Shown in pieces: positions 36,454 through 43,528 of a DNA stretch of 43,528 nt. The stretch is from Pseudomonas sp. GM80 (GTDB lineage Bacteria > Pseudomonadota > Gammaproteobacteria > Pseudomonadales > Pseudomonadaceae). The stretch spans positions 1 to 43,528 of the forward strand of contig NZ_AKJD01000062.1 in the NCBI RefSeq assembly GCF_000282515.1, in the 5' to 3' direction. The notes beneath the pieces are model-generated. The model searched no databases. It saw only the letters and a list, made by a program, of their open reading frames with translations, and was not told the DNA's origin. Positions within the stretch are counted from its first letter, which is position 1, and every line of letters begins with the position of its first letter. The position numbers and the translations under genes were made by a program.

Positions 36454-38772
36454 ATGTCTTACCGCGTCATGGGTTTTGTGTTGCTGTTTCTCAGCTGGGG
36501 CGCCGTGGCGCAAGAGCCAGCGGCTGCACCGGCCATTTCTCCTTCGATTTCCCCTTCTATTTCCTACACCCGCGATATCCAGCCGATCTTCACCGAGAAA
36601 TGCGTGGCCTGCCATGCGTGCTACGACTCCGCCTGCCAGCTCAATCTCGGCAGTGGCGAGGGCGCAGCCCGTGGTGCGAGCAAAATGCCGGTGTATGACG
36701 GCGAGCGCACTGTCGCGGCGCCGACCACTCGCTTGTTTTACGACGCCTTCGGCAAGCGCGCCTGGCAGCAAAAGGACTTCTATTCGGTACTCGACGCCCA
36801 AGGCAGCCAAGCAGCGTTGATGGCGCGGATGCTGGAACTGGGGCACACGACGCCGCTGACGCCTAACGCGAAACTTCCCGAAGACATCGTCTTGGGTCTG
36901 AATCGGGCAAACCAGTGCGCCATGCCCGCCGAATTCGAGGGTTACGCCGGGGCGCACCCGAAAGAGGGCATGCCGCTGGCAGTCACTGGCCTGACCGATC
37001 AGCAATACCAGACCTTGCAACGCTGGCTCGCCTCCGGTGCACCGATCGACGAACAAGGCCTGGCGCCGAGCGCTAAAGAATCCCTGCAAATCGTCCAGTG
37101 GGAAAATCTGCTCAACAGCCCTGGTGCCCGCGAAAGCCTGGTCGGCCGTTGGTTGTACGAGCATCTGTTCCTCGCGCACCTTTATTTCAAGGACGGCGAG
37201 CCTGGGCATTTCTTCCAGTGGGTGCGCTCGCGCACACCGACTGGCCAGCCAATTGACCTGATCGCCACCCGTCGCCCGAACGACGACCCCGGTACGCAGG
37301 TGTATTACCGCTTGTGGCCGGTGCAAGGGGTGATCGTGCACAAGACCCACATCACCTATCCGCTGAGCGCGGCGAAGATGGCGCGGGTCAAGAGTCTGTT
37401 CTACAGCGGCAACTGGCAGGTCAATGCCTTGCCGGGCTACGGCCCGCAGAGCCGCGCCAACCCGTTCGCCACGTTTGAGGCGATTCCGGCGCAGGCGCGT
37501 TATCAGTTCATGCTCGATAACGCCGAATACTTTGTCCGCACGTTTATTCGCGGGCCGGTGTGCCGCGGGCAGATCGCCACCGACGTGATCCGCGACAACT
37601 TCTGGGCGCTGTTCCAGGCGCCGGAACACGACCTGTACATCACCGACCCGAACTATCGCGGCCAGGCCACGCCATTGCTGGCGATGCCGGGGCAGAACGA
37701 CGATGTCGGCAGCGTCCTGAGCCTGTGGCACAACTATCGCGACAAACGTAATGAATACGAGGCGTTGCGTCGCGACAGTTATGCCGAAGTCCCTGCGCCA
37801 AGTTGGTCGACGCTGTGGGCCGGCAACGACAACGCGCTGCTGAGCATTTTCCGCCACTTCGACAGTGCTTCGGTGACCAAGGGCTTGATCGGCGAAGTGC
37901 CGCAGACGATGTGGTTGTTCGACTATCCGCTGCTTGAACGCACCTATTACCAGTTGGCGGTCAACTTCGACGTGTTCGGCAACGTCTCCCACCAGGCGCA
38001 GACTCGCCTGTATTTCGACCTGATTCGCAACGGCGCCGAGCAGAACTTCCTGCGCCTGATGCCGGCCGATTCGCGCGAGGACTATCTGGACGATTGGTAC
38101 CAGAACAGCGGCCAGTTCAAGATGTGGCTCGATTACGAAGCCATTGATGACGACAAGCCGACCGCGCTGAAACTCAACGAGAAAGACCCGAAATACGACT
38201 TCGCCATGCAGTTGCTGGCGCGTTACGGCGACTTGAATGCGCGCCCCGACCCGATCAACCGCTGCGACGGCGCTTATTGCTCGCGGCCGAACATCGAGCC
38301 AGCGCTGCAAAATGCCGAACAGGCGTTGAGCCGCCTGACCTCACGCCCGGCCGCCGGTTTGAAGGTGATTGATCAGTTGCCGGAAGCAACGATGCTGCGC
38401 GTTGAAACCGCCAGCGGCAAACGCGAGGTGTACAGCCTGTTGCGCAACCGCGCGCACAGCAACGTGGCGTTTTTGCTCGGTGAGTCGCTGCGCTATCAGC
38501 CCGGATTGGACACGCTGACTGTTTATCCGGGGGTGCTCAGCAGCTACCCGAATTTCATCTTCAACGTTCCGGCGCAGCAGGTGCCGGACTTCGTTGACGC
38601 GATGGAGAATGCCAAGGACGCCAACCGGTTCGAGAAAATCGTCGAACGTTGGGGCATCCGCCGCAGTCACCCGCAGTTCTGGTTCTATTTCCACGACCTG
38701 AGCCAGTACCTGCACGAAACCGACCCGGTGGAAGAGGGCGTGCTGGACATGAACCGCTACGAGAATCTTTGA
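36454..38772 (+). CDS. periplasmic fatty acid cis/trans isomerase Cti
   Basis: 772 aa. Cytochrome-c-type enzyme that converts cis to trans unsaturated fatty acids in membrane phospholipids, an emergency response to solvents and heat in Pseudomonas. Signal peptide MSYRVMGFVLLFLSWGAVAQ; heme-binding motif CVACH at residues 50-54 within YTRDIQPIFTEKCVACHAC. Further family stretches: GSGEGAARGASKMPVYDGER, WLYEHLFLAHLYF, RTFIRGPVCRGQIATDVI, MWLFDYPLLERTYYQLAVNFD. Adjacent and divergent to metH, the arrangement I recall from P. putida. No clear -35/-10 pair in the 155-base divergent region, although CATAAT and TAGAAT strings lie at 36408-36420. Confidence 0.97.
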   Translation: MSYRVMGFVLLFLSWGAVAQEPAAAPAISPSISPSISYTRDIQPIFTEKCVACHACYDSACQLNLGSGEGAARGASKMPVYDGERTVAAPTTRLFYDAFGKRAWQQKDFYSVLDAQGSQAALMARMLELGHTTPLTPNAKLPEDIVLGLNRANQCAMPAEFEGYAGAHPKEGMPLAVTGLTDQQYQTLQRWLASGAPIDEQGLAPSAKESLQIVQWENLLNSPGARESLVGRWLYEHLFLAHLYFKDGEPGHFFQWVRSRTPTGQPIDLIATRRPNDDPGTQVYYRLWPVQGVIVHKTHITYPLSAAKMARVKSLFYSGNWQVNALPGYGPQSRANPFATFEAIPAQARYQFMLDNAEYFVRTFIRGPVCRGQIATDVIRDNFWALFQAPEHDLYITDPNYRGQATPLLAMPGQNDDVGSVLSLWHNYRDKRNEYEALRRDSYAEVPAPSWSTLWAGNDNALLSIFRHFDSASVTKGLIGEVPQTMWLFDYPLLERTYYQLAVNFDVFGNVSHQAQTRLYFDLIRNGAEQNFLRLMPADSREDYLDDWYQNSGQFKMWLDYEAIDDDKPTALKLNEKDPKYDFAMQLLARYGDLNARPDPINRCDGAYCSRPNIEPALQNAEQALSRLTSRPAAGLKVIDQLPEATMLRVETASGKREVYSLLRNRAHSNVAFLLGESLRYQPGLDTLTVYPGVLSSYPNFIFNVPAQQVPDFVDAMENAKDANRFEKIVERWGIRRSHPQFWFYFHDLSQYLHETDPVEEGVLDMNRYENL

Positions 38773-38822
38773 TCTTTTGCGGCCGACCCGCTGTCCCACC
38801 CATAAGCAACACCGCAAAACCC

Positions 38823-38932
38823 CTGTAGGAGCTGTGTAGGGGCTGTGTAGGAGCTGTCGAGTGCAACGAGGCTGCGATCTTTTGACCTTGAAAATCAAAA
38901 TCAAAAGATCGCAGCGTGCCGCAGCTCCTACA
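38823..38932. repeat. REPIN with local duplication of its left end
   Basis: Left arm TGTAGGAGCTG...CTGCGATCTTTTGA and right arm TCAAAAGATCGCAG...GCAGCTCCTACA enclose a short AT-rich spacer. The left end carries three near-copies of GTGTAGGAGCTG in a row (CTGTAGGAGCTG TGTAGGGGCTG TGTAGGAGCTG), so the REP head has been tandemly repeated by about 11 bases. It sits in the gap between cti and the acyltransferase. Confidence 0.85.
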
Positions 38933-39009
38933 TGAATTCAGCGCCATATCGAAGTATTCGGATGACGTTGGGGCGGTGCTGGATTTGAGGGTGTGGACGG
39001 GAGCGGGCG

Positions 39010-40032
39010 ATGTTGATTTCAGTGCAGGCCCTGCGTGCGTTTGCCGCGTGGACGGTGGTCTGCCATCACTTCATGCAGATTTTTTTCAATTTCGAAGCAC
39101 GCGGGCCGATCGGCCAGTTGTTCATCGACAAAGGCGCGGTGGGCGTTGATATCTTCTTCGTCATCAGCGGTCTGGTGATTTTCCTCTCCACCGAGAACAA
39201 ACCGCTGCCGCCCGCGCGCTTTCTGCTGTACCGATTGTTCCGTATCGTCCCGGCGTATTGGCTGTACACCGTGCTGATGGCGTTACTGGTGGTGTTTGCC
39301 CAGCCGCTATTGCCCGATCAAACGGTGGACTGGAACCATCTGCTGCTGTCCTTGCTGTTTATCCCGACTGAAAACCCCGGCGGCTACGGCATTTACCCGA
39401 CGTTGAATGTCGGCTGGACGCTGAATTACGAAATGCTCTTCTACGTGCTGTTCGCCTGGGCGCTGCTGTTTCGCTTGCAGGTGCGCCTGCTGGTGGTCGC
39501 GGCGCTGCTGTTTGCGGTGAGTCAGGCGTGGACGGGGTTTGGCTGGATCAGCGAATTTTATCGTTCGGACATCGTCTACGAGTTTTTGCTGGGGATCGGC
39601 ATCGGCATGCTCCATCGTCGGGGCTGGATTGGCGCCGGTCTATGGCTGCCGCTGGCCGGCATCGTCGCGGCATTGTTGGCGATTTATCACCTGGCGCCAG
39701 CGCCTCGCCTGCTCAATTGGGGCGTGCCGAGTGCGGTGCTGGTGATGGCGTGCATGGCGCTGGAGCGTTACGTGGAACGCAGTCGGTTGCTGAAATTGCT
39801 GGGTGACTGCTCGTATTCGGTGTATTTGATGCACGTGCTGGTGCTGTCGGCGGGCGGTTTTATCGCGCGGCGCTATGGGATCAACCCGTATCTTATGTTT
39901 GTCGTCTGTGTGCTGGCGATTGGCGCCGGCTCGTGGTTGAGCTACGAATGGGTGGAAAAACGCAGCTATCGTTGGCTCAAGGCACGCATCGACGGCGAGT
40001 CGGACGAGAATCTTTCCCGACAAAAATACTAG
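39010..40032 (+). CDS. acyltransferase-3 family integral membrane protein
   Basis: 340 aa with about ten membrane helices. The N-terminus shows the family's active-site segment SVQALRAFAAWTVVCHHF (R..A.....H) and GAVGVDIFFVISGLVIF; then PARFLLYRLFRIVPAYWLYT and VGWTLNYEMLFYVLFAW; the C-terminal helices include GDCSYSVYLMHVLVLS. Members O-acylate exopolysaccharide, LPS O-antigen or other extracytoplasmic glycans (OatA/WecH/ExoZ type, ExoZ-like by length). GGAGCGGG precedes the start. No polysaccharide genes adjoin it, so the acceptor is unknown. Confidence 0.92.
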   Translation: MLISVQALRAFAAWTVVCHHFMQIFFNFEARGPIGQLFIDKGAVGVDIFFVISGLVIFLSTENKPLPPARFLLYRLFRIVPAYWLYTVLMALLVVFAQPLLPDQTVDWNHLLLSLLFIPTENPGGYGIYPTLNVGWTLNYEMLFYVLFAWALLFRLQVRLLVVAALLFAVSQAWTGFGWISEFYRSDIVYEFLLGIGIGMLHRRGWIGAGLWLPLAGIVAALLAIYHLAPAPRLLNWGVPSAVLVMACMALERYVERSRLLKLLGDCSYSVYLMHVLVLSAGGFIARRYGINPYLMFVVCVLAIGAGSWLSYEWVEKRSYRWLKARIDGESDENLSRQKY

Positions 40033-40674
<642 letters not shown>

Positions 40675-40703
40675 GGTGTTCGCTGCGGACATGAAAAACG
40701 GCG

Positions 40704-40797
40704 CTGTGGCGAGGGGATTTATCCCCGATGAACTGCGCAGCAGTTCCAATTCAGGCAATGCATTTTCCCGTGATGAATGCATTGTCTGAAGCCACAG
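40704..40797. repeat. third-family REP element (GGCGAGGGGATTTATCCCC type)
   Basis: Bounded by CTGTGGC (40704-40710) and GCCACAG (40791-40797). It holds CGAGGGGATTTATCCCCGATG, a common Pseudomonas REP head, and a 14-bp inner inverted repeat TCAGGCAATGCATT / AATGCATTGTCTGA with one mismatch. Confidence 0.7.
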
Positions 40798-40800
40798 AAT

Positions 40801-40878
40801 CAAAAGATCGCAGCCTTCGGCAGCTCCTACATTGGAATGTGTTTCCCTGTAGGAGCTGCCGAAGGCTGCGATCTTTTG
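40801..40878. repeat. perfect REPIN
   Basis: A perfect 31-bp inverted repeat, arms 40801-40831 and 40848-40878 (CAAAAGATCGCAGCCTTCGG ... and its complement) with a 16-nt spacer. It ends three bases before the cobM stop codon and could fold into a very stable 3' hairpin on that transcript. Confidence 0.92.
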
Positions 40879-40881
40879 CTT

Positions 40882-41628
40882 TCAGGGTCTGTAAAGGTGT
40901 GCATGCCCCGCGCGGTACAGCGATGACTCGCTGAACACTTCACTGCCCAACACCCGCCCGACCAGTATCAACGCCGTACGCCGAAAGCCTTTCTCTTGAA
41001 CCTTTCCGGCAATATCCGCCAGCGTTCCGACCACCCAATCCTGATCCGGCCACGTCGCCCGGTGAATCACCGCAATCGGGCAATCGGCGCCGTAATGCGG
41101 CAATAGCTCGGCCAGAATCTTGTCCAGGTGATTAACGCCCAAATGAATCGCCATGGTCGTACCGTGCTGCGCCAGACTGCCGAGTTCTTCACCCGCGGGC
41201 ATCGCGGTTTTATCGGCATAGCGGGTCAGAATCACGCTTTGTGAAATGTCCGGCAGCGTGAGTTCCGCACCCAGCAATGCCGCACACGCCGCCGTCGCCG
41301 TCACGCCGGGAATAATCTCGAACGGAATATTCAGTTCGCGCAAATAGCGAATCTGCTCACCAATCGCGCCATACAGACTCGGATCGCCGGAATGCACTCG
41401 CGCTACATCCTGATCCTTCGCGTGCGCGTTTTTGATCAGTTCGATGATCTGTTCCAGATGCAATTCGGCGCTGTTGACCACCGTTTCAGCCTGATGACCT
41501 TCAAGCACCGCCGTCGGCACCAGCGAGCCTGCATAAATGATCACCGGGCAACTGCGGATCAGCCGCTGGCCTTTGACGGTGATCAGTTCCGGGTCGCCGG
41601 GGCCGGCGCCGATGAAGTAGACGGTCAT
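40882..41628 (-). CDS. precorrin-4 C11-methyltransferase CobM
   Basis: SAM-dependent methyltransferase of the aerobic cobalamin pathway, 248 aa. It methylates C11 of precorrin-4 to give precorrin-5. Class III tetrapyrrole methylase features: N-terminal VYFIGAGPGDPELITVKG, VARVHSGDPSLYGA, the IPGVTATAACAALLG loop, GTTMAIHLGVN and ATWPDQ near the end. AGGATT precedes the ATG. It follows cobE on the same strand after 81 bases and ends at the REPIN. Probably last gene of the riboswitch-controlled unit. Confidence 0.96.
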   Translation of the reverse strand: MTVYFIGAGPGDPELITVKGQRLIRSCPVIIYAGSLVPTAVLEGHQAETVVNSAELHLEQIIELIKNAHAKDQDVARVHSGDPSLYGAIGEQIRYLRELNIPFEIIPGVTATAACAALLGAELTLPDISQSVILTRYADKTAMPAGEELGSLAQHGTTMAIHLGVNHLDKILAELLPHYGADCPIAVIHRATWPDQDWVVGTLADIAGKVQEKGFRRTALILVGRVLGSEVFSESSLYRAGHAHLYRP

Positions 41629-41709
41629 CGTAGAATCCTGTGAAAAAGAGGCGCAGCAATGGCTTCAGATGAAGATTGCTCATGATCGATGGCGGGGATT
41701 ATCGGGTTT

Positions 41710-42123
41710 TTACGCAGCGCCGGCCAATGCGAAGGTGGCCTGGGCGTATTTTTGCCGGGAAATCAGCAGTTTTGCCGGTGCCTGAATCAACTGTTCGGCG
41801 AGGGCCAGCGCAGCACTTTCGGCAACGCCGTAGCAACCGGTGCGTTCGTAAGCGATCTCGGAACGATGGCTGAGTCGCTCTTGGTAACTGGCCAATTCCT
41901 CGCTGCTGAAGTACAGCAATGGCAACGCCAGTTGTGCGGCGAGTTCCTGTAAACCGGGTTCATCGCGTTTCAGGTCGATACTGGCCAGAGCCTTGACCGC
42001 GTGAAGCTCGATGCGATGTGCCTGTAACGCCTGATCGAGTAACGCGCGCAGCGTGCTGGCAGGGCAGCCGCGCTGGCAGCCCAGGCCGACCACAAAGGTC
42101 GGCGCTGCGCTGTCATTTGTCAT
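41710..42123 (-). CDS. cobalamin biosynthesis protein CobE (CbiG C-terminal-like)
   Basis: 137 aa. CobE/GbiG domain: FVVGLGCQRGCPASTLRALL at the N-terminus, VKALASIDLKRDEPGL, FSSEELASY, and GCYGVAESAALALA. These are the hallmarks shared with the C-terminal part of CbiG. In the aerobic pathway CobE accompanies the ring-contraction/methylation steps; its exact reaction is unsettled. Start codon overlaps the cbtA stop (ATGA), so it is coupled to the cobalt transporter genes. Confidence 0.93.
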   Translation of the reverse strand: MTNDSAAPTFVVGLGCQRGCPASTLRALLDQALQAHRIELHAVKALASIDLKRDEPGLQELAAQLALPLLYFSSEELASYQERLSHRSEIAYERTGCYGVAESAALALAEQLIQAPAKLLISRQKYAQATFALAGAA

Positions 42124-42812
42124 GCGTCAGCGCTTTTGCGGCGGAACAACCAGGCACTGATCAGGCCCAGGGCCAGCCAGAACACCACGTTGGTCAGCTG
42201 CGAAGCGATTTTGAACTGCGCTTCCAATGCTTCAGGGGCGAGCATCGAATGCACTTGCGGCTGTGGGGCGCCGATCACGTGCGGCACGGCGAGAATCGCC
42301 ACACCGAGGACTTTCATCAGCCAGTGACGGCTGAACGCGATCAATGACAGGCCGACGGCAGTCGACGCGGCAGTGCCGATCCACCACATCTGTCGCGAAG
42401 CGAGATCAGCGGCCGCGGTGCCCGGCAGTTCTGGCGGCAGGCCCAAGGTCGGCGCGAGGACGAACGTGGCGTAACCGGCCAAGCCCCAGAGCAGGCCCTG
42501 CGAGGTTTTGGTCGGTGCGCGCAGGGTGTAAAGGCCGGCGAGCATCAGGGCGAAACCGACGGCTACCACCAGATTGCCGCCCGTGGTCGAGACCACGCGC
42601 TGCCAGCCGTCTTCCGGCTCCCAGGCTTCGGCGTCGTGGGTGTGGCCGGCCATGGCGCCTTCGGCGTGTTCATGCACGGCGACGGGTTCGGCTTTCTCGA
42701 AAGTTTCCGCTTGAAGAATCAGCGGCGAAACCCAGAAGCTTTGCAGCAGGGTGAGGAGCAGGGCGGCCAGAAGACCGGTGAAACCTGCGGTTTGCGCAAT
42801 ACGCTTGATCAT
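42120..42812 (-). CDS. cobalt transporter subunit CbtA
   Basis: 230 aa, start at 42812 (MIKRIAQTAGFTGLLAALLL), 11 bases after the cbtB stop; an earlier GTG at 42833 overlaps cbtB and is less likely. Five or six membrane helices with a periplasmic His-rich stretch early on (VHEHAEGAMAGHTHDAEAW), a plausible Co2+ collecting site. Later segments: LVVAVGFALMLAGLYTL, GLAGYATFVLAPTLGLPPELPG (the family signature), AVPHVIGAPQP. Predicted B12-regulated cobalt uptake with CbtB. Ion identity rests on family and riboswitch context. Confidence 0.93.
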   Translation of the reverse strand: MIKRIAQTAGFTGLLAALLLTLLQSFWVSPLILQAETFEKAEPVAVHEHAEGAMAGHTHDAEAWEPEDGWQRVVSTTGGNLVVAVGFALMLAGLYTLRAPTKTSQGLLWGLAGYATFVLAPTLGLPPELPGTAAADLASRQMWWIGTAASTAVGLSLIAFSRHWLMKVLGVAILAVPHVIGAPQPQVHSMLAPEALEAQFKIASQLTNVVFWLALGLISAWLFRRKSADA

Positions 42813-42823
42813 GTCGGCAGGTC

Positions 42824-43021
42824 TCAGTGGCACGGGAACGCGGCGCTGTGGCGGGTATCGTGGGCGGCGTTGTGTACCGCTTCGATGTGCGAGAAGCCGG
42901 CGAAGTAGACCAGGCTGGCGCCAAGGATCGACGCGAAGATCGCGGCGCTCAGGCGTTGGCTCAGTGTGGCGCTGCTGGTGATTTTGTCCGTGTTGCTGCC
43001 GGTGCTGCTGATGATCGACAT
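42824..43021 (-). CDS. cobalt transporter subunit CbtB
   Basis: 65 aa. One membrane helix (RLSAAIFASILGASLVYFAGF) followed by the His-containing tail SHIEAVHNAAHDTRHSAAFPCH, which is the CbtB signature and probably handles Co2+. AGAGGGAAG precedes the ATG. First gene after the cobalamin riboswitch, followed directly by cbtA. Confidence 0.94.
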   Translation of the reverse strand: MSIISSTGSNTDKITSSATLSQRLSAAIFASILGASLVYFAGFSHIEAVHNAAHDTRHSAAFPCH

Positions 43022-43061
43022 GGCGCTTCCCTCTGGAGTGTCAGCGGGTGAATCGAGCGCA

Positions 43062-43122
43062 TGAAAACCCCTGCGGGTCGGGCTAGCAGAGGTTCGAACA
43101 GCGCCCGCCCACCGCGGGTTTG
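43062..43122 (-). terminator. possible expression-platform hairpin of the riboswitch
   Basis: On the minus strand AAACCCGCGGTGGG (from 43122) can pair with CCCGACCCGCAGGGGTTT (to ~43064), a long imperfect GC-rich stem ending in GGGGTTTTC. It stands between the aptamer and cbtB and could be an attenuator folded when cobalamin is bound. Pairing has two small bulges and only four Ts, so the assignment is tentative. Confidence 0.45.
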
Positions 43123-43159
43123 TTATGTTCAGCGACGCACGAGGTGCGAGCTGTGTGTT

Positions 43160-43352
43160 GCGGGCCGGTCTCCGGGCTCACGAGGGGTTGGCGTCAGGCC
43201 GACCTGCAAGCGTCTCCTTCCCATGCCGTACGGGCACAGTGGTTTTGACGCTTCGCTCGCTTACCGTTGCGGGGGCAGCACCGGACTGACATGGGCTTGA
43301 GTAAAGCACATGATTCACCGGTTTCCCGTTTCACCCTGTGAAGGGCACCCGT
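43160..43352 (-). ncRNA. cobalamin riboswitch (AdoCbl aptamer)
   Basis: Minus-strand reading from 43352: GGGTGCCCTTCACAGGG, GAAACGGGAAACCGGTG, the core GTCCGGTGCTGCCCCCGCAA then CGGTAAGCGAG, a B12-box-like ACCACTG, CGGCATGGGAAGG, and the closing GAGCCCGGAGACCGGCC. This matches the order of conserved blocks of the cobalamin riboswitch. It is placed 139 bases upstream of cbtB, so it should repress cbtB-cbtA-cobE-cobM when B12 is abundant. Confidence 0.95.
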
Positions 43353-43388
43353 AACAAGTTGTGTAGGAGAGCATGGGGTTGGGTTTTT

Positions 43389-43394
43389 AGTCAA
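43389..43394 (-). promoter_or_regulatory. possible -35 box upstream of riboswitch
   Basis: TTGACT on the minus strand after a run of As, 37 bases before the aptamer. The -10 cannot be picked with confidence (CATGCT or TACACA at non-ideal distances). Confidence 0.3.
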
Positions 43395-43434
43395 TTTTTT
43401 GGGGTGGATCCGTTGCTGCGGTAACGGCGTCTTA

Positions 43435-43528
43435 GGGTTCCGCCCTTACGGCGGGTCACCTTTTCCAAACGCCGAAAAGGTAACCCAAAAGGCTTGCTCC
43501 TACGTGCGGCCCGCTCGCTGGGGCTCGG
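43435..43528. repeat. probable dispersed Pseudomonas repeat, cut by window end
   Basis: GC-rich non-coding stretch with two hairpins: CCGCC-cttac-GGCGG (~43440-43454) and GGGTCACCTTTTC / GAAAAGGTAACCC (43453-43465 and 43474-43486, one mismatch), then GGCTTGCTCCTACGTGCGGC. I recall similar wording as a repeated intergenic sequence in P. fluorescens-group genomes. The copy number could not be checked. Confidence 0.45.

Noticed and set aside
36304..38310. 668-aa open frame on the minus strand
   Set aside because: Antisense shadow of cti, which has signal peptide and heme motif.

Overview
This window looks like a chromosomal segment of a Pseudomonas of the P. fluorescens type. The reasons are the GC-rich coding sequence with long antisense mirror frames, at least seven copies of Pseudomonas REP/REPIN palindromes (core TGTAGGAGCTGCCGAAGGCT and two other families), and a gene order sohB ... 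cysI ... metH - cti ... nfuA that I recall as the P. aeruginosa order. No rRNA, tRNA, CRISPR, IS or prophage genes were seen.

Layout. (1) 1-12960, uptake locus: two large TonB-dependent receptors (178-3099, with an STN signalling domain, and 4466-7120) separated by a RES/Xre toxin-antitoxin pair (3275-4347). They are followed by a complete YejABEF/Npp-type peptide ABC importer (7425-12960). Together these would carry a substrate, probably a modified peptide, across both membranes. (2) 13001-15177, a compact three-gene cassette: a PAAR spike protein, a protein with the His-Gly / Ala-Cys dyad pattern of clan CD (caspase-like) cysteine peptidases, and a membrane-anchored protein translationally coupled to it. 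It reads as a type VI secretion effector/immunity island. (3) 15237-17566, housekeeping: SCP2 protein, histidine phosphatase, SohB protease. (4) 17757-32525, two giant toxin-like proteins of the DUF6543 (dermonecrotic-toxin-like) / LRR / NEL E3 ubiquitin ligase type, flanking the cysI-DUF934 sulfite-reductase operon, a 37-aa membrane peptide, an orphan periplasmic binding protein and a DUF2970 protein. The first (1285 aa) has a truncated NEL region without the catalytic Cys. The second (2220 aa) has a complete NEL domain with Cys2024-Gly-Asp2026 and three copies of a helical-linker + LRR module. (5) 32588-40674: metH, cti (periplasmic cis/trans fatty acid isomerase), an acyltransferase-3 membrane protein and nfuA. 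(6) 40882-43352 on the minus strand: a cobalamin riboswitch, then cbtB-cbtA-cobE-cobM (cobalt uptake and cobalamin synthesis). This fits with the B12-dependent metH nearby. The last ~90 bases look like another dispersed repeat.

The strongest candidates for something undescribed are the PAAR / caspase-like / membrane-immunity cassette and the pair of NEL-type proteins, one catalytic and one truncated. Conserved housekeeping genes alternate with lineage-variable toxin genes, so the neighbourhood behaves like an effector insertion hotspot. All functional statements are read from sequence motifs. No database search was run.
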